From Agromyces sp. SYSU T00194 (GTDB lineage Bacteria; Actinomycetota; Actinomycetes; Actinomycetales; Microbacteriaceae), in the NCBI RefSeq assembly GCF_040496035.1, contig NZ_JBEPJZ010000002.1:558001-622000 (forward strand): a DNA stretch of 64,000 nucleotides, read 5' to 3'. The position numbers and the translations under genes are program-made. The notes below the pieces were generated by a model that was not told the DNA's origin, did no database searches, and saw only the letters and a program-made list of their open reading frames with translations. Shown here in pieces: positions 57,538 to 64,000 of the stretch. Position 1 is the first letter of the stretch; the number at the start of each line of letters is the position of its first letter.

Positions 57538-59259
57538 TCATCCGCTGTCCCCCGCGGTCATCGGGGCGGTCCACTCGGCTCGGGTCCGGCCGTCGCCGGA
57601 GTCGAGCCGGAAGGACCCGCCGCGTGCCTCCGCCCGCTCCGAGAGGTTGGCGAGCCCGCTGCGCCGGCCGTGCGGCGCGATGCCGCCGCCGCCGTCGGCG
57701 ACGACCACGCGCACGTTGCGCCCCGCTGCGGACACCTCGAGCGTGACCCCCGTGCCTCCCGCGTGCTTCGCCGCATTCGAGAGCAGTTCCCGCACCACGG
57801 CGGCGACGTCGTCCGCGAGTCCGCCGCCCACCATCAGGTCGACCGGGCCGGAGAAGCGCACCGCGACGGGGTCGGGGAACCCGGAGGCGCACTCGGCGAC
57901 GATGTCCAGGAGCCGGTGCCGGATCGACTCGCCGGTCGCACCACGCGGGCTCATCGCGAAGATCACGGCGCGGATCTGGGCGATGCTGTCGTCGAGCGTG
58001 GCGATCGCGGCGCGCAGCCGCGCCGACACCTCGTCGCCGATTCCGGAGTCGGCGATCGCCTCGAGTGCGAGGCCCGTGCCGAACAGCTGCTGGATCACCT
58101 GGTCGTGCAGGTCTCGGGCGATGCGTGCGCGTTCCTCGACGAGCATCGCGTGCTGATGGTGCTCGCGCGCACGCGCGAGCTCCACCGCCACGGCGACGCG
58201 GCTCGCCAGGTCGTCGGCCATGTCGGCCTCGCTGGCGCTGAACGCCGACCTGCCGGGATTCCTGGCCACCGCGAGCACGCCCCACGTGGTCGAATCCGAG
58301 CGCAGCGGGAGGAACATCGCCGAGCCGACCTCGCCGCCCTGCCCGACGATCGCCAGTGCATCGGGCGCCGGGTCGTGACGCGCCCCTGGGCGGGTGCGCG
58401 TCTCGCCGTCCTCGAAGACCACGGAGGCGGTCGTGGACATCGCCGGAAGGACCCGCCCCGCGAACTCCGCCGCACGGTCGCCGCGGGCCTCCGTCACGCG
58501 CACCGAGAGCGGCTCCTCCGCGGGCAGGACCAGGCAGACCCGGTCCGCGGTGGTCCGGGCGATCAGCTCGTCGGCGAGCAGCGGCAACGGGTCGGTGCTC
58601 GTGGCCTCGAGCATCGACGACGCGATGTGCGCGGAGGTCGCCGCCCACTCCTGTCGCAGGCGGGACTCCTCGTACTGGCGGGCGTTCGCGATGACGAAGC
58701 CCGCCGTCGACGCCAGCGCCGTGACCAGCTGCTCGTCCTCCTCCGTGAACTCGCCGCCGGCCGGATCGGCCAGGTAGAGGTTGCCGAAGACCTCGTCGCG
58801 CACCCGGATCGGCACGCCCAGGAAGGCGCCCATGCGCGGATGCCCCGCCGGGAAGCCGACCGAGCGGGGGTGGTCCTCGATGTGGCGCAGGCGGATGGGT
58901 CGCGGATCATCGATGAGCGCGCCGAGCACCCCCTGACCCTCGGGAAGGTGCCCGACGGCCGCGACGGCGTCTGCGGGCATGCCCGTATGGACGAACTCCT
59001 CCAACCCGTCGCCGTCGGCGTCGATCACCCCGAGCGCGCCGTATCGGGCGTCCACGAGCGCGACCGCGGCCTGCACGATGCGCTCCAGCACCACCGGGAG
59101 CTCCACGAACTCGACCACCGCCCGGGTGGCCCGCAGGAGGGCGCGCAGCCGGCCCTGGGCGTGCAGCACCTCGTCCGCGCGCCCGACCAGTTCGCGAAGC
59201 GCGCGGTCCAACTCGGTCCTCGGTTCGTCGGCGAACGGCAACAGCGGCTGATCCGTCAT
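57538..59259 (-). CDS. GAF-domain sensor histidine kinase (DosS/DosT-like)
   Basis: A 573-residue soluble kinase: two GAF domains (about 55-200 and 220-365), a HisKA_3 dimerisation helix with [19 protein letters not shown] (phospho-His) and an HATPase with [10 protein letters not shown] and [21 protein letters not shown] contains [19 protein letters not shown], which aligns with the haem-binding segment of DosS/DosT, so it may sense O2, NO or redox state; the haem ligand is inferred, not shown. Start ATG 59259 has GGAGGTG upstream. It is divergent from the first USP gene across a 157-bp region with a DosR-like box. Confidence 0.92.
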   Translation of the reverse strand: MTDQPLLPFADEPRTELDRALRELVGRADEVLHAQGRLRALLRATRAVVEFVELPVVLERIVQAAVALVDARYGALGVIDADGDGLEEFVHTGMPADAVAAVGHLPEGQGVLGALIDDPRPIRLRHIEDHPRSVGFPAGHPRMGAFLGVPIRVRDEVFGNLYLADPAGGEFTEEDEQLVTALASTAGFVIANARQYEESRLRQEWAATSAHIASSMLEATSTDPLPLLADELIARTTADRVCLVLPAEEPLSVRVTEARGDRAAEFAGRVLPAMSTTASVVFEDGETRTRPGARHDPAPDALAIVGQGGEVGSAMFLPLRSDSTTWGVLAVARNPGRSAFSASEADMADDLASRVAVAVELARAREHHQHAMLVEERARIARDLHDQVIQQLFGTGLALEAIADSGIGDEVSARLRAAIATLDDSIAQIRAVIFAMSPRGATGESIRHRLLDIVAECASGFPDPVAVRFSGPVDLMVGGGLADDVAAVVRELLSNAAKHAGGTGVTLEVSAAGRNVRVVVADGGGGIAPHGRRSGLANLSERAEARGGSFRLDSGDGRTRAEWTAPMTAGDSG

Positions 59260-59324
59260 GGCACCTCCGCGGTGATGCCCGAAGGCTACCACCGCCCCGG
59301 GCGGGCGCGGGTGCCCCCATTCGT

Positions 59325-59338
59325 GGGACGAACGGCCC
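59325..59338. promoter_or_regulatory. DosR-box-like site between the kinase and USP genes
   Basis: GGGACGAACGGCCC in the divergent region, 66 nt from the kinase ATG and 78 nt from the USP GTG. A GAGCAT hexamer lies 23 nt downstream on the plus strand. The site could control both genes, giving autoregulation of the two-component system. Confidence 0.65.
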
Positions 59339-59416
59339 TCGTGCCGGCCGCCACCGGGGCGAGCATGTCAGCGTCGTCGTCCGGTCGTCGCGACCGGCCG
59401 CGGGAAGAGGAGTCTC

Positions 59417-60268
59417 GTGACGTCGTACGTTCTGGTGGGGATCGACGGCTCGATCGCGAGTCGCGCAGCGGTCGTCTGGGCTCTCGAGCGCGCCCGCGCG
59501 ACGGGTGCCGCGGTCGCGCTGCGGATGATCGTCGACGACGAATGGGGCACGATCGGCACGCGCATGCTCGCGGAGCTGCGCGCCGACGCCGGTGCACGCG
59601 CCGAACGGGAACTGGAGTTCGCCCGCGCGCGGGCGGGCGGCGTCCAGGTCGATGCGGACATCTCGGTGGGCTCGCCGATGCTCGACCTCGCCGCCGCGGC
59701 CGCCGTCGCCGAGCTCGTCGCGATCGGCACCCACAAGACGGGCTCGTTCCACGGATTCGCGCTCGGTTCCCGAGCGCCGCAGCTGGCGGCCATGTCCCCC
59801 GTGCCGACCGCGGTCGTGCCGACCTCCACGGGCGGCGCGCGCAGCGGGGTGGTCGTCGGCGTCGGCGGCACGGCGGGCGAGGGCACCGTCGTGCGCTTCG
59901 CCGCGCGCGAGGCCGACCGGCTCGGGGAGCCGCTCGTCGTGCTGCGTGCCGACGGCGCCCCGCCGGGGCTCAGCGACCGGGCGGTCGAGCGCGCCGTGCG
60001 GCAGGCGTCCGCCATCGGCGTCGCATCGGGCGTGATCAGTCGCCGGTCGAGCCCGCCGGCGGGGAAGGCGCTCGCCAACCGGTCCGGCACGGCGGTGCTC
60101 ACCGTCGTGGGACGCCCGACCGCTCCGGGCGCACGCGGATTCCGGCCCCTGGGGCGCGCGGGCACCGACCTGCTGATGAACCTCGGCGGTCCGGCCGTCG
60201 TCGTGCCGTTCACCGCGACCGCGGTGCGCGCGCCCGCCACCGTCGCGAACGACGGCGCGTCCGGCTGA
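59417..60268 (+). CDS. Tandem universal stress protein (UspA family)
   Basis: A 283-residue protein with two UspA folds. The first starts YVLVGIDGSIASRAAVVWAL and has VAIGTHKTGSFHGFALGS. The second starts GVVVGVGGTAGEGTVVRFAA but lacks the full ATP loop, ending RAGTDLLMNLGGPAVVVPF. Tandem USPs are hallmarks of the mycobacterial DosR regulon. GTG 59417 has AGAGGAG 5 nt upstream. It heads the stress cluster and is separated from USP2 by 84 bp containing another box. Confidence 0.88.
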   Translation: MTSYVLVGIDGSIASRAAVVWALERARATGAAVALRMIVDDEWGTIGTRMLAELRADAGARAERELEFARARAGGVQVDADISVGSPMLDLAAAAAVAELVAIGTHKTGSFHGFALGSRAPQLAAMSPVPTAVVPTSTGGARSGVVVGVGGTAGEGTVVRFAAREADRLGEPLVVLRADGAPPGLSDRAVERAVRQASAIGVASGVISRRSSPPAGKALANRSGTAVLTVVGRPTAPGARGFRPLGRAGTDLLMNLGGPAVVVPFTATAVRAPATVANDGASG

Positions 60269-60303
60269 CGCAGCACGCGCCGTCGCGCAGGCCGGCGTCG
60301 CGT

Positions 60304-60317
60304 GTGACCTTCGTCCC
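60304..60317 (+). promoter_or_regulatory. DosR-box-like site before USP2
   Basis: GTGACCTTCGTCCC, the reverse complement of GGGACGAAGGTCAC, 35 nt upstream of ATG 60353. GAGAGT lies 23 nt after its end. Its flank (CGTGTGAC...GTCCCGTCG) is shared with the site at 61615. Confidence 0.6.
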
Positions 60318-60352
60318 GTCGCCGCCCTGCGCGCGCGGGGAGAGTGGGAGGC

Positions 60353-60793
60353 ATGGACGGGACACGCATCCTCGTGGGCGTCGACGGCTCGGCGCAGTCG
60401 ATCGAGGCCCTCCGGTACGCCGCGCAGCTGGCCGGAGCACTCGACGGCCCGCTCGAAGCGGTGACGACCTGGACGTTCCCGCCCGTGATGGGCGCCTACG
60501 TCATTGACGGCTGGACGCCGGACGAGGACGCGCGGAGCCTCCTCGACGACGCGATCGACGAGGCGTTCGACGGCGCACCGCCCGAAGGCCTCGTCCGCAC
60601 CGTGCTGGCCGGCCCCGCCGCGGGCACCCTCATCGAGGAGAGCAGGAGGGCGCGGATGCTGGTGCTCGGCAGCCGCGGACACGGCGGCTTCGCCGGCCTG
60701 CTGCTGGGGTCGGTCAGCGCCGCCTGCGCGGCGCACGCCCACTGCCCGGTGCTGATCCTGCACGGCGGCGACTCCGCGGCATCCGAGCGCTGA
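60353..60793 (+). CDS. Universal stress protein (UspA family, ATP-binding type)
   Basis: A 146-residue single-domain USP: TRILVGVDGSAQSIEALRYA at the start and the ATP-binding loop LGSRGHGGFAGLLLGSVS (G-2X-G-9X-G-S) at the end, both complete. Start ATG 60353 (GGGAGG upstream) is preferred over GTG 60344. A DosR-like box lies 35 nt upstream. Followed by an SDR gene after 24 nt, probably in one transcript. Likely role: survival under respiratory or nutrient stress. Confidence 0.92.
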   Translation: MDGTRILVGVDGSAQSIEALRYAAQLAGALDGPLEAVTTWTFPPVMGAYVIDGWTPDEDARSLLDDAIDEAFDGAPPEGLVRTVLAGPAAGTLIEESRRARMLVLGSRGHGGFAGLLLGSVSAACAAHAHCPVLILHGGDSAASER

Positions 60794-60817
60794 ACCCACC
60801 CGGAGGAGGGGTCTCCC

Positions 60818-61564
60818 ATGTCGGCATCGCGATTCGACGCCCGCACCGTCATCGTCACCGGCGCCGGTTCGGGCATCGGCCGGGCGACGGCGGAACGGCT
60901 GGTGGCGGAGGGGGCGCGCGTCGTCGCCGCCGACGTGTCGGCCGAACGGCTCCGGGACCTCGCGGCGGAGCTCGGCGACCGGGTCGCCACGATCGACGGC
61001 GACCTCGTCGAGCAGGAGGTCGTGGACCGCGTCGTCGCGGCGGCGGGCCCGCGGATCGACGGCCTGGCGAACGTCGCCGGCATCATGGACGGCTTCGAGC
61101 CCACCGCCGAGATCGACGACGGGACGTGGGACCGGGTGCTCGCGGTCAACCTCACGGCGATGATGCGTCTCACCCGGGCGGTATTGCCCGTCATGCTCGA
61201 CCAGGGCAGCGGGGCGATCGTGAACGTCGGCTCCGAGGCGGGCCAGCGCGGCTCCGCGGCGGGCACCCCGTACACTGCCTCGAAGCACGCGGTGAACGGG
61301 TTCACGCTGAGCACCGCGTTCTACTACACGCCCAAGGGCATCCGCTGCAACGCGGTCGCGCCGGGGCCGGTCGCGACGAACATCGAGGCGCCGTTCCGCT
61401 CGCCGTGGGCGCAGGAGCGCATCGGGCCGCTCCTGCAGGCGAACCTGCCGCCGGTGGCCCAGCCGGAGTCGCAGGCGGCCGCGATCTGCTGGCTGCTGAG
61501 CGACGACGCCTCCGACGTGTCCGCGGCCATCCTCAGCGTCGACGGGGGCTGGGCCGCGATCTGA
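60818..61564 (+). CDS. SDR family oxidoreductase of the stress cluster
   Basis: A 248-residue classical SDR: TGAGSGIGRATAERL (cofactor loop), NVAGIMDGF, catalytic Ser in IVNVGSEAGQRG and YTASKHAVNGF with Tyr and Lys. An NAD-type preference is suggested by an acidic residue after beta-2 (AADVSAERL). GGAGGAGGGG precedes ATG 60818. It is 24 nt after USP2 and likely under the same DosR-like box. Substrate unknown. Confidence 0.9.
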   Translation: MSASRFDARTVIVTGAGSGIGRATAERLVAEGARVVAADVSAERLRDLAAELGDRVATIDGDLVEQEVVDRVVAAAGPRIDGLANVAGIMDGFEPTAEIDDGTWDRVLAVNLTAMMRLTRAVLPVMLDQGSGAIVNVGSEAGQRGSAAGTPYTASKHAVNGFTLSTAFYYTPKGIRCNAVAPGPVATNIEAPFRSPWAQERIGPLLQANLPPVAQPESQAAAICWLLSDDASDVSAAILSVDGGWAAI

Positions 61565-61614
61565 ACCCGGCGCGCGCCGCGTCGCGACGGCGTGGGCGTC
61601 GCACCATGGCCCGT

Positions 61615-61643
61615 GTGACTTCCGTCCCGTCGACGAACGGCCC
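61615..61643 (+). promoter_or_regulatory. Tandem DosR-box-like sites before USP3
   Basis: GTGACTTCCGTCCC (61615-61628, complement of GGGACGGAAGTCAC) is followed 2 nt later by a weaker box TCGACGAACGGCCC (61630-61643), which shares ACGAACGGCCC with the site at 59325. The first box ends 36 nt before ATG 61665; CAGACT (61652-61657) ends 7 nt before it. DosR boxes are often paired like this. Confidence 0.65.
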
Positions 61644-61664
61644 AGCACGGGCAGACTCGGCGCC

Positions 61665-62228
61665 ATGTTCACCCGCATCGTGGTCGGCTGGAACGACACC
61701 CGGGCATCGCACCTGGCGCTCTCCTGGGCGCTCCGCCGGGACTGGAACGCCCGCATCGTGGTCGTGCACGCCGCCGGCGGGGACGCGCAGCCGGGGACGC
61801 CGGGGGCGACCCAGCGCGCCGGCGCGGTGATCGAGCCGTTCCAGCGCTACGCACGACGGGAGATCGAGGTGCGTGTCGTCGACGGGCCCGCGGAGGAGGT
61901 CCTGGCGGCGTTCCTCGAACCCGGCACCCTCGTGGTCGTGGGCGCTCCGCCGCGGGGCGGAGCCGCCGGAAGCCTCGGCGCCCGCCTCGCCGGGCGTGCG
62001 GCGGAGGCCGGGAAGCTCGCGGCGCCGGCGGATCCGGCCTCGCGTCCCGCCGTCGTCCTCGAGATCGACGGCGCCCCGGAGCGCCGCCACGGACCGCGCG
62101 GCGATGATGCCGGAGCACGGAGCGGTCCCTCAGCGCGGGCGGACGGGACCAATGGCACTTCCGACGCGGTCGCGGTGGGCGTGGACTCGACAGTGGGCGC
62201 CGACGCCGGTCGAGGGGAGCACGCATGA
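61665..62228 (+). CDS. Universal-stress-protein-like protein
   Basis: A 187-residue protein whose first ~110 residues form a USP-like fold (FTRIVVGWNDTRASHLALSWAL; GTLVVVGAPPRGG). The C-terminal ATP loop is absent, and a Gly/Ala/Asp-rich disordered tail follows. It is probably a non-nucleotide-binding or degenerate USP. Tandem DosR-like boxes precede it, and its end overlaps the BON gene by 4 nt (ATGA). A further box lies inside its 3' end. Confidence 0.7.
   Translation: MFTRIVVGWNDTRASHLALSWALRRDWNARIVVVHAAGGDAQPGTPGATQRAGAVIEPFQRYARREIEVRVVDGPAEEVLAAFLEPGTLVVVGAPPRGGAAGSLGARLAGRAAEAGKLAAPADPASRPAVVLEIDGAPERRHGPRGDDAGARSGPSARADGTNGTSDAVAVGVDSTVGADAGRGEHA
62145..62158 (+). promoter_or_regulatory. 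DosR-box-like site before the BON-domain gene
   Basis: GGGACCAATGGCAC within the tail of the upstream USP gene, 66 nt before the BON ATG. It fits the local consensus and could give BON, hsp20 and later genes an internal promoter. Confidence 0.5.
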
Positions 62229-62908
62229 CGACCATCGCATCCACGGACAGGGCCGTCCGGACGGCGGTGCAGGAGGAGCTGGACTGGTCGCCCGACGTCG
62301 ACTCCACGCGGATCGGCGTCGCGGTCGACGAGGGCGTCGTCACCGTCTCGGGCCAGGTCGACACGTACGCGGAGCGGATGGCCGCACTGCGGGCCGTGCA
62401 CCGGGTCCGCGGGGTCCGCGCCGTCGTAGACGACGTCGCGGTCCAGCCGAGCGGGCGCTCGGCGGCATCGGAGCTGGACGTCGCCAGGGAGGTGGAGCAC
62501 GCGCTCGACTGGGCGAGCGACGTGCCGGCGGAGGTCCGTGCGGAGATCCGCGGGCACGACGTCACGCTGACGGGCGAGGTCGACTGGGAGTTCCAGCGAC
62601 TGGCCGCGAAGCGGGCGATCGAGCACCTCAGGGGTATCCGCAACGTCACCAATCGCATCACCCTGCGTGCGCGACCGTCGGCCGCCGACACGCAGGAGCA
62701 CATCCGGCGCGCCCTGACCCGCAACGCCCAGCTCGACGCCGAGGGCATCGACGTCAGCGTCTCCGACTGCACGGTGACCCTGACCGGCACCGTGCAGTCG
62801 TGGGCCGAGAAGCAGCAGGCGAACCACGCGGCCTGGGCATCGCCGCACGTGGCCGAGGTCATCGACCGCATCGTCGTGCACGACCAGGGAGAGGAAGGCA
62901 CATCATGA
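62225..62908 (+). CDS. Triple BON-domain protein
   Basis: A 227-residue protein with three BON (OsmY-type) domains: SPDVDSTRIGVAVDEGVVTV (about 15-80), the segment ending RNVTNRITLR (about 95-155) and the segment with DVSVSDCTVTLTGTVQSW (about 160-225). No signal peptide is visible, so it is probably cytoplasmic; BON domains bind lipids or assemble on stress. It starts in the USP3 stop overlap with AGGGGAG upstream, and its stop overlaps the hsp20 start (ATGA), linking it to the chaperone. Confidence 0.88.
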   Translation: MTTIASTDRAVRTAVQEELDWSPDVDSTRIGVAVDEGVVTVSGQVDTYAERMAALRAVHRVRGVRAVVDDVAVQPSGRSAASELDVAREVEHALDWASDVPAEVRAEIRGHDVTLTGEVDWEFQRLAAKRAIEHLRGIRNVTNRITLRARPSAADTQEHIRRALTRNAQLDAEGIDVSVSDCTVTLTGTVQSWAEKQQANHAAWASPHVAEVIDRIVVHDQGEEGTS

Positions 62909-63339
62909 AGAGCGACCTCGCACGCTTCGACCCGTTCGCCGGGCTGGAGTCGTTCGGCAGGGACCTGTTCGACGGGGGGATGTTCCGTTCGATGCGCGGG
63001 CGCGCGCCGTCGACCGACGTCTACACGACCGAGGACGACCGCACGCTGGTACTCGAGGCGCACCTGCCCGGGTTCGCCGAGGACGACATCTCGGTCACGG
63101 TCGATCGCGGCGCGCTCGTCGTGCAGGCGGAACGGCACGAGACCGAGGAGGACAAGAAGAAGAAGTACGTCGTCCGCGAGTCCAGCACCAGCTTCTACCG
63201 GAGCCTGGACCTGCCGGATCGCGCCGACGACCAGGCGATCAGCGCGTCCTTCGACCAGGGCGTGCTGACGGTCACCGTCCCGCTCACGGCGGCCGGCGGC
63301 GAGCGCAAGATCGCCATCGGATCGGGCGCCGCGGGCTGA
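62905..63339 (+). CDS. Hsp20/alpha-crystallin small heat shock protein
   Basis: A 144-residue small heat shock protein: MKSDLARFDPFAGLESFGRD, then the alpha-crystallin domain (PSTDVYTTEDDRTLVLEAHL, STSFYRSLDLPDRADDQAI, GVLTVTVPLTAAGG) with the conserved GVL and a short tail lacking a clear I-x-I. It should hold unfolded proteins, as HspX does in dormant mycobacteria. It is coupled to the BON gene by ATGA overlap and followed by a GC-rich hairpin. Confidence 0.94.
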   Translation: MKSDLARFDPFAGLESFGRDLFDGGMFRSMRGRAPSTDVYTTEDDRTLVLEAHLPGFAEDDISVTVDRGALVVQAERHETEEDKKKKYVVRESSTSFYRSLDLPDRADDQAISASFDQGVLTVTVPLTAAGGERKIAIGSGAAG

Positions 63340-63347
63340 GCAGGCTC

Positions 63348-63383
63348 GCCTCGCGCACGACGGGGTCCGTCCGTGCGCGAGGC
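63348..63383 (+). terminator. GC-rich hairpin after hsp20
   Basis: GCCTCGCGCACG (63348-63359) pairs perfectly with CGTGCGCGAGGC (63372-63383); the loop adds CGG/CCG pairing. There is no U-tract, so termination could be partial. It separates hsp20 from the phosphoribosyltransferase gene. Confidence 0.55.
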
Positions 63384-63403
63384 GATGCGTGCCGGGGCAT
63401 GCG

Positions 63404-64000
63404 ATGTTCGACGATCGGATCGACGCGGGAGCGCGTCTCGCCGCCGCCCTCCGCGGGCGGGCCGCCGGCGAGGCGACCGTGCTGGGCCTGCCGCGCGGGG
63501 GCGTCCCGGTCGCGGCCGTCGTGGCCGAGGAGCTCGGGATGCCGCTCGACGTCATCGTCGTGCGCAAGCTCGGCCTGCCGACGCAGCCGGAGCTCGCGAT
63601 GGGCGCGATCGCCGAGGAGGGCGTCCGCGTGATCGACCAGGGACTGCTCAACCAACTGGGCGTCCCGGTCGCGGGCGTCGCCGTGGTCGAGACGCGCGAA
63701 CGACGCGTGCTCGACGCGCGGCACGCGCTGCTCCGGCGCGGACGCGAGGCCGAGTCGCTCCGCGGCCGCACGGCGATCGTCGTCGACGACGGCCTGGCGA
63801 CCGGGGCGACCGCAGAGGCCGCGTGCCGCGCGGCCCGCGCACGCGGCGCCGCGCGCGTGGTGTTCGCCGCGCCCGTCGGCCCGCAGGACGGCGCCCGCCG
63901 GGTGCCCTCGGCCCACGAGGTGGTGATCGTCGAGACGCCCGAGCGCTTCGCGGCCGTCGGGCAGGCGTACCGCGACTTCTCCCCCACCTCCGAGGAGGAG
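63404..64000 (+). CDS. Phosphoribosyltransferase-domain protein (cut by window end)
   Basis: The first 199 residues are visible and the frame is open at the right edge. It begins MFDDRIDAGARLAAALRGRA, has PRGGVPVAAVVAEELGMPLDVIVVRKLG and the PRPP loop AIVVDDGLATGATAEAA (about residues 125-141). It resembles the DosR-regulon proteins of the Rv2030c/Rv0571c type, in which a phosphoribosyltransferase domain is sometimes fused to an erythromycin-esterase or hydrolase domain; the missing part would decide. It lies 64 bp after hsp20, matching the mycobacterial hspX neighbourhood. Confidence 0.85.
   Translation, partial: MFDDRIDAGARLAAALRGRAAGEATVLGLPRGGVPVAAVVAEELGMPLDVIVVRKLGLPTQPELAMGAIAEEGVRVIDQGLLNQLGVPVAGVAVVETRERRVLDARHALLRRGREAESLRGRTAIVVDDGLATGATAEAACRAARARGAARVVFAAPVGPQDGARRVPSAHEVVIVETPERFAAVGQAYRDFSPTSEEE

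Noticed and set aside
61738..61752. GGGACTGGAACGCCC as a further DosR-like box
   Set aside because: It is 15 bp rather than 14, lies inside USP3 coding sequence and fits its codons.

Overview
The window is a high-GC, gene-dense chromosomal segment of an actinobacterium, most like the Microbacteriaceae (Agromyces or Microbacterium type). The evidence is the very high GC at third codon positions, the actinobacterial gene orders (rpsP-KH-rimM-trmD; ftsY beside ffh; DUF177-rpmF-rnc-mutM; leuC-leuD-murA-plsC-gpsA-ddl), an ESX-free FHA/kinase/phosphatase locus and a DosR-like stress regulon. No insertion sequences, phage genes, CRISPR arrays or rRNA were seen. The only RNA gene is tRNA-Glu(CTC). 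No gene-free stretch exceeds 300 bases.

Layout. 1-17 kb: mostly minus-strand housekeeping genes (trmD, rimM, KH protein, rpsP; a GH1 beta-glucosidase; ffh, ftsY, smc; mutM, rnc, rpmF, DUF177). Interspersed are a plus-strand glutamate-cysteine ligase family gene, a double GNAT gene, and an unrecognised leucine-rich-repeat-like gene behind an SDR gene. 17.4-22.5 kb: coaD followed by a MoxR / DUF58 / transglutaminase membrane module whose transglutaminase keeps its Cys and His. 22.6-34.8 kb: recG, TPR protein, rsmD, thiL, a DUF3515 lipoprotein, a PNPOx-fold protein, then ddl, gpsA, plsC, murA, leuD and leuC. leuC is preceded by a leucine-codon leader peptide and hairpin that look like an attenuator.

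34.9-49.8 kb is the most striking part. It is an eight-gene minus-strand block, mostly with overlapping genes: PP2C phosphatase, FHA protein, membrane Ser/Thr kinase, FHA plus helix-turn-helix protein, a 1,768-residue secreted or anchored protein of about eleven Ig/cadherin-like repeats and two FN3 domains, a second MoxR, a second DUF58 and a second transglutaminase-fold protein. In that last protein both the catalytic Cys and His positions are substituted (Glu501, Thr544). It reads as a phospho-signalling cassette controlling display or assembly of a giant surface protein. I know of no described function for such a system.

49.8-54.6 kb: a TerC-family exporter under a probable manganese (yybP-ykoY) riboswitch, tRNA-Glu with its own terminator, a diacylglycerol-kinase-family lipid kinase and a bifunctional penicillin-binding protein. 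54.8-64 kb: a DosS/DosR-like two-component system surrounded by a beta-CASP nuclease-like protein, three universal stress proteins, an SDR, a BON-domain protein, Hsp20 and a phosphoribosyltransferase cut by the window end. Five 14-bp sites of consensus GGGACSRANKKCMC, close to the M. tuberculosis DosR box, sit before these genes and make a coherent predicted dormancy/hypoxia-type regulon.

A recurring promoter layout is visible: a TANNNT hexamer ending 6-8 nt before the start codon (ftsY, coaD, rsmD, thiL, DUF3515 gene, lipid kinase, DUF177). This suggests many leaderless transcripts.
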